Part shown: piece by piece, positions 41,698 through 53,639 of the stretch | How the letters are laid out: each line of letters starts with the position of its first letter | How positions within the stretch are numbered: position 1 is the stretch's first letter | Assembly: GCA_903813345.2 (NCBI GenBank) | Contig: CAIIXF020000005.1 | Span: forward strand, 36,771,375-36,831,374 | DNA length: 60,000 bases | From: Owenia fusiformis | Lineage: Eukaryota; Annelida; Polychaeta; Sabellida; Oweniidae | Direction: 5' to 3' | Made by a program: the position numbers and the translations under genes | Notes under the pieces: model-generated | Told to the model about the DNA's origin: nothing | Seen by the model: the letters and a program-made list of their open reading frames with translations, nothing else | The model's database searches: none

Positions 41698-42245
41698 ATG
41701 TTTTTATTCTTTATTTTATTCATTTTTTTATTTTGATCCACAATATTTCTAAAATAAATATTATATATGGCACTCAAACCATATTTAGTATTTCCAAGGG
41801 TTTTAATTTTTAGATGAAATCATGGAAAGTTACTTTAATACGATTAGGATTGCAAATAAAGCAGGAGCACGATTCTTGAAAATATTGCTTTCAACATTTT
41901 TAACTATAATCCCTTCTATTTACTTTAATGACAATTTCTTGTTTTTAAATCAGCAGTAAGTATTAAATATAATTACAATATTAATTGATACATATGAAAC
42001 ACCATTTCTTTCCATCACAGATGCCTAGAATTACATGATATTATGAGGCTGTACATATACAGCTTACTATACATTATAGATAACGGCATACCTTTGTATA
42101 TGTATTGTATTTGTACATTTGTTACAAATAACTGTACATACACATCAGGAGTAGTCAAACAGATATCTGTCTTTCCACAGAAGTTCCTTTCCTAAAAAGG
42201 AGTTATAAATATCTATACACTAGAAAACATGAGAGTTTAGAGAGA

Positions 42246-42960
42246 ATGGAAGTGTCACACATTCCTGTTGGCCCTGTGTCACATATTCATGATGGCCATA
42301 TGTCACATATTCATGATTGGCATGTGTCATATATTCCTTATCCCAATGTGTCCCATATACTTATGTATCACATATTCAATGGCCAGAATCAAGATGTTAC
42401 TAATGTATCACATATTCTCCAGCCAGGGTCAAGATGTTACTAATGTGTCACATATTCTCCAACCAGGATCAAGATGTTACTAAAGTGTCACATATTCTCC
42501 AACCAGGATCAAGATGTTACTAATGTGTCACATATTCTCCAACCAGGATCAAGATGTTACTAATGTGTCACATATTCTCCAACCAGGATCAAGATGTTAC
42601 TAATGTGTCACATATTCTCCAACCAGAATCAAGATGTTAGAAATGTATCACATATTCTTTGGCCATAGTCAAGATGTTACAAATGTGTCGCATATTATTT
42701 GGCCATGGTCAAGATGTTACAAATGTGTCACATATTCTCTGGCCATAGTCAAGATGTTACAAATGTGTCGCATATTATTTGGCCATGGTCAAGATGTTAC
42801 AAATGTGTCACATATTCTCTGGCCATAGTCAAGATGTTACAAATGTGTCGCATATTATTTGGCCATGGTCAAGATGTTACAAATGTGTCACATATTATCT
42901 GGCCATAGTCAAGATGTTACAAATGTGTCGCATCTTCCTGGGGGTTACGGTCAAGATGTG
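42246..42960. repeat. 40-bp minisatellite at the kinase 3' end
   Basis: Left part: units of roughly 26 bp with TGTCACATATTC. Middle: about six 40-bp units with CAACCAGGATCAAGATGTTA. Right (42,640-42,950): 40-bp units alternating TTTGGCCATGG and CTCTGGCCATAG versions, an 80-bp higher-order repeat. The kinase stop codon lies in the last degenerate unit, so the array forms the proximal 3' UTR. Confidence 0.9.
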
Positions 42961-43471
42961 TTGGGAGTTTGGGATATGAAGGGTTCTGGAGCAAGGCCAT
43001 TGTCCATTTCTGTATTCTTCATTTGCAAATTTTTTAATCTGAAAGAAAACATCGAATTGTAATATCCAAACATGGCAAAGCACGTACATGATATCACATC
43101 TCCAAGTAGGTACTTAATAAGAATTGCAATAGAAATGGAGTCTTCATAAATGGTCACCAGAACTCAAAGCTGCTTGAAAGTTAATATTCATAAGCATTCG
43201 ATGGCCATCTAAAAGTTGAACAGTTCTGAGATAATGGTGGTCACTAAAAGGTTGCATTCCAGGGCATATTTTGAATAAATAGGGGGCGAATAGAGTACAC
43301 TTGGAATGCATAAGATAACTTGTCATCCAAATATCTTAACACCTTAGTGCTATAATATAAGTTTATGTTTTCTTTTTTAAATCTACAACATGTTCTAACC
43401 TTTCCAAAAGTTCATTGTTTTCATGGACTCCTTTCGTTACTTTGATTGTATCACTCTGAATAGAATCCACC
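42951..43471 (-). CDS. TBK1: Kinase exons 16-17: C-terminal tail
   Basis: Exon 16 (43471-43400) encodes a short helix [14 protein letters not shown]-like segment (exactly [15 protein letters not shown]). Exon 17 (43038-42951) ends [20 protein letters not shown] and ISQTPNTS before TGA. In vertebrates the equivalent tail binds adaptor proteins; here this is inference. The last codons and the stop overlap a minisatellite unit. Confidence 0.82.
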
Positions 43472-46400
43472 CTGAAACAATTAAAATATGAAAGAATCAG
43501 CACAAAAAATTACTACATCACCATAAAACTATTATTCTATCAGCATCATTACATTATACAATCAGCATCATAAAATCAGCCATTGTACAATCAGCATAAA
43601 AACAAGTAGCATCATGACATTATACAATCAGAATCATGACATTATACAATCACCATCATGACATTATACAATCAGAATCATGACAATATACAATCAGAAT
43701 CATGACATTATACAATCAGCATCATGACATTATACAATCACCATCATGACATTATACAATCAGCATCATGACATTATACAATCAGAATCATGACATTATA
43801 CAATCAGAATCATGACATTATACAATCAGCATCATGACATTATACAATCACCATCATGACATTATACAATCAGAATCATGACATTATACAATCAGAATCA
43901 TGACATTATACAATCAGCATCATGACATTATACAATCACCATCATGACATTATACAATCAGAATCATGACATTATACAATCAGAATCATGACATTATACA
44001 ATCAGAATCATGACATTATACAATCAGCATCATGACATTATACAATCACCATCATGACATTATACAATCAGCATCATTCTCTCCTGACTCTCGGATATGA
44101 TAGTTACAAGATAGGTATATTACCAGAGAGGTACCAGATCGGTTACATACCCTCTTTGGACGTTTATCAGTGTTCCTATACTCTCCTCTGGCAGGGGAGA
44201 GTTTATGGTGAATGATGGGTTTGGGTTAAACCTTGCCATTTGCTCATTTCTTGTGGGAAGACTTCCGGTCTTGGGATTCTTACGATAAGCAAAGTCTCCT
44301 ATAATCCCCATGTGGACTTGGTACTCCATCTGAACCTTGAAATCAAGCAAAAAATTGAATTACAGTTAAACATGTTGGCCAAAAATGTTTGGATTGCCAG
44401 GTGTTCATATTTCAATGTATTCCAATGTGGACCTGGTACTCATTCTGAACCTTGAAATCAAAGAAAAAATTAGAAGTAAAAACATGTTGGCCAAAAATGT
44501 TTGGATTGCCAGGTATTCATATTTCAATGTATCCGAATGTGGACCTGGTACTCATTCTGAACCTTGAAATCAAAGAAAAATTAGAAGTAATAAAAACATG
44601 TTGGCTAAAAGTGTTTGAATTGGCAGATGTTCACATTTCAATGTTCACGTTTCAAACATGGCAATAAATGGCAGATTTGAAAAATGAGACCAAAAAGGCT
44701 TTCACATCAAAGGTGTTCAATTAGAGAGGTGTTCAGAGAGTAATTATGTGTATAACTAAGATTCATTTCAATGCTGAAAAAATGTACTAGTAACTGCTTA
44801 TTTATACTAAGACAGGTAAATGGGTTCCCCAGAAAGATGGAGCTGCATACATGTACACAAAGTTTTCATTTCACTTACTTTGTCAACCATTTTTGTGAAG
44901 TCATTGTGAGATTTCTGCTTCTTCGTGACTTCACTCTCAAGTCTTGAAATCTTATATCTCACTTTGCAGCCCATTCTGAAGAAAACAAGACATGAGAAAA
45001 CTACAACCAACAGTATGGGAATCTAATGTACTATCATCATCAACACTGACATTGTATTTTACTTAACATTACATTGCACTTGACACTACATTGCACTGTA
45101 CTTGACATTGCATTGCAAAACATATCTTGGGAAATAAATTGTTTAAATCGAAATTGGCAATCTTGGTTTAAGCTAAACAAGTGCAACACTTGGAAAATTG
45201 TGAAACTGATCTCTATTCTTTTTGACCCCTTTAACTTGAGTTGATTTGTTTTGTTCATTGTTTTTTGTTAGTGTTTTGACTAGTGAATTGTGTCAGAAAT
45301 TACTTACTCAAACCATTCCGCAAATTTTTTATAAGTTGTTTTTAGATTTTTATAGCAGTGTTCAGTCACGACAGACATGGCTTTGGCACAGTTTTCCTCC
45401 AAACGATTCCTGTGAAAAAAGGAGAAAGAAAATGTATTGAAGAGGAGTTTTACAGAATAGGCTGACCTCGTTTATGTATGATTGCAAGGGAACCTTCTAC
45501 TTCTGATAAAATTATAGTTTGAATGTCAAACTGTATTTCAATTGTTTAAATATACATGTGGAAGGTTAAAATAAACAAAAAGCAGGTCTGAATATAAAAA
45601 TAGTAGAAATTATTTAGAGGCATCAACAATCCTTTACCTTTTAATGTACATGTATGTAGTATCAATAGCGGAATAGTGACAGAATTTAACTTACTTTTCA
45701 AATTTGTGAATTTGTTCATCATTATATGTCAGGCTTTTAGCATTTTCTCTGTCTCTTTTGAACTCAGCCATTGTTTGTGTTACTAGGTCCACAAGGTGGT
45801 TAACTTTGCTCTTGCTGAATATAAATATTACCATAGCAACAGATAAATACAATATTACAAGCAATACCATGGCAACAGACGTATACCACATCACAAGCAT
45901 TACTCAGGGTCTCCTATAGTTTTAGTTGGATGTCTGAACTTTATTGCAAATATTTTTAAGAACTATTTTCTGACATCTTTAAAAAGTATGTCTGTAATAT
46001 GAATACAAACTTAAATCTAAACAATGACCCTCGGTACAAACCAAATATTATGCCAGAAAGCCTTGATCAGAAAGAAATTACAATGTAGGAAATAACAAGA
46101 ATAGTACTAAGTACTTACCACCTATCAGACTCAATGCAGCCAAGTTTATCATTCCACCTGGCTGTGAAGTCATTGTTCACTACAATCTTCAGGTAGTAGT
46201 CCTTGGTATAGTGGTTTACAGTAGACATCTCTTCATCCAACTAAAATTATATAACACAACTTGGTTTATGTACAATCTTTACAGGGTAGACATTTAAGAA
46301 CTTTTCTGGGTTTGATTGCGCCAAGGTTGCTCCTTTATCCGTTCTTTCACATAATTAACAAAACGTAGTACTGGACTTAGTGTTAGTTTGGTAAAATAAA

Positions 46401-49400
46401 TCATCCTTTACTGGCTTTATATGACATAATAGTGTACAAAGTGATGTTTCATATTAAATATTCCAAAAATGTACATGTACATGTATGACAATGCATCGCA
46501 ATTGGAGCTGACAGTCACATGACCAAATTTGTCCAATCAGATGCATGGATTTCTGATGAGATTACGAAACAAGAACAAGATTTCATACTGTCTTTTGTGT
46601 CGGAATTGATCTGTCAATCCTATTTTTGAGCTTCTCGATCTGTTCCTGTGATTCCATTACGTTTTGCGGGAGCACAGTCCTGGAAAACATGTTTTTCCAC
46701 ATGTTCCCATGCATGTTGTATGAATCTTTGAAGTATTCAAATCGTTTCTGAGTTTCTTTGTGCTTTATAGTGAAGTGATCTACGTAATCTTTGATGTGTT
46801 GTGTGTCATTTAATATTACACACCTGAAATAGATTTAACATACACAATTATAGATAATCAGATATTGCTGATTTAATAAAATCATCGTTTCAATTAAGTA
46901 CATCTGTAAAATCCTTAACCATGTACTTAGAAGACATATCTAAATAGTATAAGTCATGTTGAGTTTTATCATCATAGAACTTCATAATCATCCATGGACT
47001 GAGAAGATACATTCCTGAATCATCATAGATGTTTCAAATGTACATCAACAGTATTTCAATTCAGCTAAATGTGTGGCATCCTAACATAGATGGCAGCATG
47101 GTTTCGATGGGTTAGAAGTAACAGAAGAAGTCGGCCGATGTCAGACGAAACGTCTTACAATCATGCACGTAAAACAAGTAGTGTAAAAACAATAAATTAG
47201 ATATAAATTCAAAGTTCAGCATTATGTAAAAGTACTTCAATGTTGTATGAAGCATATTGGACTACTCACGTGTACATCTTGACAGATCTGTGTATGAGTT
47301 TCTGCATGGCCATATAGAGCTGTACCTGCCTTTTAATGTGATGTAGGACTCCACAGCAGGATTTAGTAAAGGCATAGTCTTCACTTAGGTTCAGGCCTGG
47401 CTTAGGAACAGGGAATTTGGCTGTTGGGATACAAATACTGCACATTGTAAAGTGTTTGAAAATACAAATGTATGCATTTGAAAAAAGTTGCTAAGAGCCG
47501 ATTCATTGATGGGGAGACCAACTTAAAGTGGTACATGCGGCAAAAAATCAGATTCATAAGTTAACATAGACAAATTAACATACAGAGACATTCCTCATTT
47601 TACACTTGGTATTCCCAGGGGCGGTCACCCATCCAAGTAATAACCAAGCTTGATGTTGCTTAACTTCAAGAACTGGTTTAAGACTAGACTATTATCCTAT
47701 ATAGATGGATATAAGTCATTTACTCACGTATATTCCAGACTGTTAGCTTTGGGAACTCCATAAATTCTTTATTGTAGAGAAATATAGGCATATCCTGTGA
47801 TGTAGGAGGATAAGTGTCTGCTGTTTGTGTCCCATGCACTATGGTTTGTAGGGGTTGGTTCTCATATAGGAGATGCTGACACTCAGCTTTAATATCAGTT
47901 TGTTCAGCCAATAAGTCTTGGAATTTTGCATAACTGGAATTGTGAAATGAGACATCAAAATCAAATGGATTATCGTGTGGTAGATTATTGGAGAAGACTC
48001 AATGTGGTAGCAATGGCAAGTGGGAGAAGAGTCAATGTGGGAGAAGAGTCAATGTAGGAGAAGAGTCAATGTGGGAGAAGAGTCAATGTAGGAGAAGAGT
48101 CAATGTGGGAGAAGAGTCAATGTAGGAGAAGAGTCAATGTGGGAGAAGAGTCAATGTAGGAGAAGAGTCAATGTAGGAGAAGAGTCAATGTGGGAGAAGA
48201 GTCAATGTTGGAGAAGAGTCAATTTGGGAGAAGGGTCAGTGTAAGAGCAAAGTCGATGTGACAGCAAAGTCAATGTGGGAGCAAAGTCAATGGAGGTAAA
48301 GAGTCAATGCCTTTTGGATCTATCCAACAATCTTTGTACCTTTTCTCTACTCACAGAATATGAACTCATCCTATTCGGCAGGTAATTAAAAACAAAACGA
48401 AACCAAAAAGGAGTGTGCCATTCACATGTATGTGCAAATGTAAGGAGTAAATGTGACAGGTCAAGTGGCAGAGATAAAGCTTGATTGTTCTGCACTTCAA
48501 TATTGACAAAGGATAAATAATACTACACTGTTGAAGTCTGAGACACCACTCTTTTCAAATACAAGTACTGTACTTACAGGGGATTTAGGATTGGTGTATG
48601 ATGAATTACCTTTCATTCTTGCCTATATATACACTAATAGAGCTCCCAGTACAGGCACTAAACACATAAATCACCATCTTTTCATCAAGAGATGATGTGA
48701 ACTCAAACAATTGATCAAATGTCATTGACTTCTGAGGGTCCCCTTCCAAAAGCCGGGCCAGTACTGGAGTGATCAGGTTCCTTAGACCCCTGAAAGTATA
48801 AAAAAATGATACAGTGTATTTGGGATAAGTGAAATATGTATGCCCTGAAAGTATCAAAATGATACAGTTGATTTGGGAGAAGTGAAATATAGTGCTCTGA
48901 AAGTACAAAATAATACAGTATATTTGTGAAATATTTATGCCCCAAAACTATAAAAATAATACAGTGTATTTGGGAGAAGTGAGATTTCAATTGAAGATGG
49001 AGATATTTATTGAGATGGTGACACTTTTGGTGAACTCACTTTAAATTACACATTATAAATTGTTTAGGGCCTGTAGCCAGCTTTTGCCAAGGGGGATCAC
49101 TTTTCAGAAAAATTTTAGGGGGGTTCACTTTGACAAATTTGGCACAAAATCACATGAAACTACATGATTTTGAAAGAATTTTTGGCCAGAGGGAGTGGAC
49201 CTGTGTTTGATCTCTACAATGATCAGTTAATAAGAAAGGATTGGCCATTTTGACTCACAAATAATGACATTCATATTTTAAGTGATACTTTCAAAAATGA
49301 CTCACACATAATGACATGTAAAAATGATGAAGCATTAATAAATAAATATTTGATTACAATAAATGAGTCTCATTTAATGTGCGTCAAACAATAGAAACAA

Positions 49401-52400
49401 GCTGAGATATTAATTCAAAAAATAATAGTAGTAAGATATTCAGAATATCACATAGAGTACATATCATACAGTTCACAATGCCTAGACTTCCAGACTTACA
49501 GTGATAATCTACAGGTTTTGGGCAATTCCCTTCCCCATTCAATATTGCCTCCTTCAGTACTCTGGACCCCTGATATCACACCAGAAGCCTTTTTGGTTGT
49601 AATTTCAAACCTGAAATAAATGAGAAGCATATTTTTTATTTATTTACGTTTTACATACACTACATGTATAAATAACACAACCAGAGTTGCTGTATTTTAC
49701 ATTAAATTGGTCAAAATATACCAATTTTCATGATTTTTCTCATTTTCAAGTGGGTGCAAATGGATTTTCAGGTGGGTGCAAGCCTATAACAAAATCTCAG
49801 GTGGGTGCTGCACCCACTTGCTTATAACCCTGGAGATCACTGGAAGTATTACTGTATATTAATGATCATGTAAGCAAATGCAAAATGATAATTTGAAGAC
49901 TGTACATGTATGATTGATGTATCATGTAATACGAGATGAAATAACTGGTTAAAAATTTAATAAAAAGCTATACAGTTCTCAGCAATGAACGAATGGACAC
50001 TTTCATTTTGTTATCGTTAAACATGATTTATATTCATTTACTAATTAAAGTCAAGGACATCTAGGCGCCAAATGTCTAACATCAAACAGGGTGCAGCCTA
50101 CAGATAACAGTTCTCAGAACTGAAACAATTGAACATAATACACCATTTGCTATATAAATGGATAAATAGATGGCAGCACATGTGTTGGTGGGCAGGTAGG
50201 GCTAGATATAGTATTTAGAATATTGGAAAACTGAATTTAATTTTTGATTTCTTGAATATTTCTAATGAATTAATGCAAAACACAAGTGTCATGTGGATTG
50301 TATTTTAACCTTAAAATTGCGATCCCTGTATCCTCTGTCCAAGTACAGAACCCAATTCTATTTCAGAGAACCATTCTTAACAGATATATTTTGGAATAGC
50401 CAGAATCGAAGATCAGGCTGTTTAAAATTGGCATAACACAACCATTACTAAATAATTAATTGTTTTGTTCAGTTTGTTTGCATAGGGCAGGTGTGGGGAA
50501 AAATTGGAATCTTTTGTTTGGAATCTCTATTGATATCAGTCTATGAAGGTTCAATAGCTGTTTAAGTTTTAAGCTTGATAGCCCGAAATTAAATGAACTT
50601 TTTAAATGAATCATGCACAATATATTAACACAATTTACACATACAGAATTTAGGCAATTTACATACATTTTACACATAATCATATACATATACATAATTT
50701 TAACACTTACATTTTCTTCTTGTTTTTTCTCCCTCCAAATGGCCTAAATGGAAGCTGTCCTGTTGCAACATGGTAGAATGTGACCCCCAGAGACCAGAGG
50801 TCAACACTTGCCCCAAACTGTTGTAAGAGAGGTTGCCGCAAGACAGCAGGACTGTACATGTCTGGGTGCTGAAAGCAGAGGAGAGGGGGTTTAATACTGT
50901 AGTATGTTTATCTATATATCTTTAATATATCATCACCACAGACCTGCCTGGCTCTCTTGAATCTAAGGTCATTTGAGTAAACATTTGTTTTAATCTTAAT
51001 TATATTAAAAATTGTGACCTGCATCAATAGAGAAGTTTCCTGGGAAATTATACTTGCTCTCCAAAATTGATAAGTTAAGAGATGAGTGAATGTCAAGGTA
51101 GTTCAGTTAATGTTTAAAAGTTGTAATTGGCTTCTTTCTAGAAGTCCCATCTAATTTTCAAGTAAACATAACTAATTCCATTCATGGACTTAAATTTTCA
51201 GTTTAGCAAAAATATCTAGAATTAGAATATAAGTTGAGCATTGATATACTGTATATACTTAATATAAAAAGGAAAAAAAGTCAGTGACCTCCATTTTTGT
51301 AGTTAAAAAATAGACTAGGTCAATGCATTTTCAGAACTTCAAATTAACATTATAAATGATTTCTTACCAGATATTCCTCAGTTCCATATAAGGACATGAA
51401 CTGCTGCTCATCGTCAAGCTCTCTGGCAGCACCGAAATCTGTGAGTTTATAAATAGATGTGCCATCCTCTGCTATGTACTTTAAAATGTTACCAGGCTTA
51501 ATGTCTCTATGTATAATACTTTTATCCCTGAGATGTTTCATGCCAGCGGCTAAAATAATCATAGCATAAATATGTGTTATTCTCATTTATATATTTGATC
51601 TATGGAGATCAAAATGGCATAAGCTGGAAATTGACATTGCGAAAGTAGTTTCAGTAGTTTTGCTCCAATTATACAAAATTTAGGACAAAATTATTATATA
51701 ATGTCAGTTGAGACAACAAATGTTAGGCTTTTTAGGAAGGGAGGGCAAAACCCCAAAAAATGTAACAAATAATTGTAACACTGAAACATTCAATGATTTC
51801 CAATTTGAATGTTTATAATACTCATCTTAATATATATCTTCTTACCAACATGCTGCAGAACGAGCAGGAACTCATCTTCCTCTAGACCATATGCATTCAC
51901 TGGACTATCTAATATATTATAGAGACTACCCCCTGTACACAGCTCCATCACTATCACATGCGCATTTGTAATTTGCTGAAACAAAAAATATTTTTACATG
52001 GTTTTGAGTCTTACATGGTCATTTTGAGTCACGAATGAAATAGTGTCAATTTATACTCATTCACCTTATCTCTATTTAGCTATTTAGTGAACACCCTGTA
52101 TCTACATGTGGCCTCAATGTAGTAAACATATCTTACCTAAGTTCATTTAACATGTCTGATCTTGCCTTAACTTCAAGGTTTTACACTTATCTTACCTCAA
52201 CTTCAATGGTTAAGAGACGAACAATGTTGTCATGGTCAAGCTTTTTCAACACGTCAAACTCTCTGACTTTAACATCTTGGGGTCGTGCATGACTTTGGGG
52301 GTTGAACATCTTTACTGCATATTGTAGGCCAGTTTTCTGTAAACAAATCATATTTTAACCAAGTATAATATAGTTGTAGTGTCCATTGACAGAAATGTTA

Positions 52401-53620
52401 AGTAAAATTAAGAATTCCCTTCTCTGTTATTTTTCCTACAAGGCATCATATTGTGACCTGTGACAAATGAAAATCCTTTAGAATGTTCTGGTAATTATCA
52501 ACTATGATTTCACATTTCTTCTGTTTATAGAGTTTGATGATTGAATTCAATTATAAGTGAACATGCATAGATGAATATGCAGCTCTATAATCATGTATAT
52601 GTGTAGTTTTCATCATTCAGGCTATTTGGACACTATAAATGCCAAGAAATATTTCTGTAAAGATAATAGTAGCTTATGATACACAATCTTAAAAAGCATC
52701 AGTTATTAACTCATGATATGACTTAAATGGATGAGCAATTTGAAACCATGTGACATGGAATGTTCTAGATTTCATGTATTCACTGAGTTCTAGAAGATGT
52801 GTAGACAATCATTCATGTTGAATTTTATTTGTTTTGGGTGTGTATATGCTCACACATTTGGAAAATTGCTTAAAGGGTGACGCATATCGTTTAGCAAATC
52901 GAACGCTCGTTTCTGGTGTTGCTCACCGTTTAGTATAAAAGGCCCGATCCCGGAATAATACTCAAGGGTTCACAGGTTCGAGGTCGTTGTGTCAACACCT
53001 CTAACTGTTATATAGCATAAGTATATTATAGATTGTCACACATTTATAAAAGGGTGATTTTTATTTTGACAAATCAATTCCACATTTTTTGGGTGAAGTT
53101 TCAGGATCTTCTATTTGTGTATAATAAGGAAAAATTGGCATATAAATTTCCCCATAACGTAATAGCACACAGCTTGGCATATGAAATATCCTACAAATGA
53201 AACAAAGCAAGACAAACCGGTTTCTAATACAAGGATTTATATTGGCTGTTGTACATGTATTCTTTGAACGCACACACTCTTTTGATAACGTTTTCAAAAT
53301 CATTATAAACGGATTACTTTATCTCAAAGACAATTTCAATAAACTGGATTTTACAGAACTCCCCTTATTTCTTAAAAATGGACTGATCCAGTTGATTCGC
53401 CTGGAGCCGCCATATTGTTTTTATACGGGATGCTAAACGGGACCCTTTAAGCAAATGTGATATATAACAAATGTAAGTTGTGAATATTCACCTTTTCTCG
53501 GCACCTATACACAGTAGCAGTTGCTCCATGTCCTAATGCATCAGATTCATACCACACATAATTCTGCGACCCCCTAAGAGGTCCAGATCCTCTTGATGCA
53601 GGGGAACTAGACTGCGGCAT
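42951..53620 (-). CDS. TBK1: TBK1/IKK-epsilon-like serine/threonine kinase
   Basis: Seventeen minus-strand exons: 53620-53492, 52336-52196, 51975-51846, 51549-51368, 50868-50711, 49610-49500, 48789-48610, 47933-47728, 47420-47270, 46823-46589, 46240-46119, 45814-45695, 45409-45308, 44975-44879, 44329-44151, 43471-43400, 43038-42951. All borders are AG/GT, phases agree, and the sum is 2,403 nt (800 residues plus TGA), a little longer than the roughly 720-730 residues of vertebrate TBK1/IKK-epsilon. Kinase domain about 22-310, ubiquitin-like domain about 330-410, helical scaffold/dimerisation domain about 415-690, then a short C-terminal tail. Catalytic residues K52, D149, D171 and activation-loop S186 are present. 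The family phosphorylates adaptors and IRF-type factors in cytosolic nucleic-acid sensing and acts in selective autophagy. TBK1 and IKK-epsilon cannot be separated reliably here. Confidence 0.93.
43541..44076. repeat. 22-bp minisatellite in kinase intron 15
   Basis: About 22 head-to-tail copies of CATGACATTATACAATCAGA with a variable last triplet (AAT, CAT or CCAT forms). Variant order repeats in blocks, e.g. AGAAT-AGAAT-AGCAT-ACCAT. It fills nearly the whole intron between exons 15 and 16. Confidence 0.92.
44151..47420 (-). CDS. TBK1: Kinase exons 9-15: helical scaffold/dimerisation region
   Basis: Residues about 412-748. Mostly charged helical sequence with heptad-like spacing, e.g. [76 protein letters not shown]. 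In vertebrate homologues this long helical hairpin forms the dimer. Exon 15 (44329-44151) adds a Pro/Asn-rich stretch ([17 protein letters not shown]). It is partly outside the helical core and may explain some of the extra length. Confidence 0.88.
44312..44600. repeat. Tandem triplication including an exon acceptor
   Basis: Units of about 112-115 bp begin at the splice acceptor and first 20 bases of kinase exon 15 (minus ATGGAGTACCAAGTCCACAT). Two more copies lie upstream in the intron, at about 44,436 and 44,548 (ATGAGTACCAGGTCCACATT), each with an AG acceptor. Confidence 0.85.
47602..47678 (-). ncRNA. 5S rRNA-derived fragment (pseudogene or 5S-derived SINE)
   Basis: The minus strand contains TTGAAGTTAAGCAACATC, CTTGGTTATTACTTGGATGG and GTGACCGCCCCTGGGAATAC in the order of the 3' two-thirds of animal 5S rRNA, including the internal control region. 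It has substitutions and one small insertion, and the first third is not recognisable. It lies about 50 bp inside kinase intron 8. Not a functional 5S gene. Confidence 0.85.
47728..48789 (-). CDS. TBK1: Kinase exons 7-8: end of kinase lobe and ubiquitin-like domain
   Basis: Exon 7 (48789-48610) carries [21 protein letters not shown] and the linker EKMVIYVFS. Exon 8 (47933-47728) covers the ubiquitin-like fold: a helix [11 protein letters not shown], then [12 protein letters not shown] and [11 protein letters not shown]. The sequence order matches the family's kinase-ULD arrangement. The intron between them holds a 17-bp minisatellite. Confidence 0.88.
47990..48308. repeat. 17-bp minisatellite in kinase intron 7
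   Basis: About 18 copies of GAGAAGAGTCAATGTGG with alternating GTGGGA and GTAGGA forms, a 34-bp higher-order pattern, decaying to GCAAAGTCAATG at the right. Confidence 0.9.
48783..48985. repeat. Tandem repeat of about 55-60 bp derived from the exon 7 acceptor
   Basis: Three to four diverged units contain CTGAAAGTAT, AAATGATACAG and TTTGGGAGAAGTGAAAT. The first unit is the real acceptor of kinase exon 7; on the minus strand later units repeat CTTTCAG (48,845 and 48,897). Confidence 0.75.
49500..53620 (-). CDS. TBK1: Kinase exons 1-6: N-terminal kinase domain (most of it)
   Basis: Residues 1-284. The Gly-rich loop is [10 protein letters not shown] (29-38), the ATP lysine is in YAVKMF (K52), the catalytic loop is [10 protein letters not shown] (D149), the metal-binding motif is TDFGAARE (D171), and the activation loop is [11 protein letters not shown]186 is at the family's activating phospho-serine. 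It continues [30 protein letters not shown] 20-residue Ser/Gly-rich leader precedes the kinase. No key residue is missing. Intron 1 contains a 573-bp TTAA element. Confidence 0.93.
52874..53446. mobile_element. 573-bp TTAA-flanked element
   Basis: TTAA at 52870-52873 and 53447-53450. Ends AGGGTGACGC and the complement of AGGGTCCCGT, extended by a shared GTTTAGCA-type word. No transposase is seen. The ends and target are of piggyBac type. It lies in kinase intron 1, close to exon 1. Confidence 0.65.
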
Positions 53621-53639
53621 GTTATCACAAGTTATGTGA

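Larger units (their letters stand above)
35920..42245. other. Spacer between kinase gene and gene B
   Basis: No well-supported gene. It holds several repeat elements listed separately (36,330, 37,981, 39,594, 40,430 and 41,611). One weak minus-strand exon candidate lies at 37,374-37,564. The rest is AT-rich with nothing recognisable. Confidence 0.55.

Noticed and set aside
42246-43062. Plus-strand frames rich in QDVTNVSHI
   Set aside because: Translation of the 40-bp minisatellite; it overlaps the minus-strand kinase 3' end.
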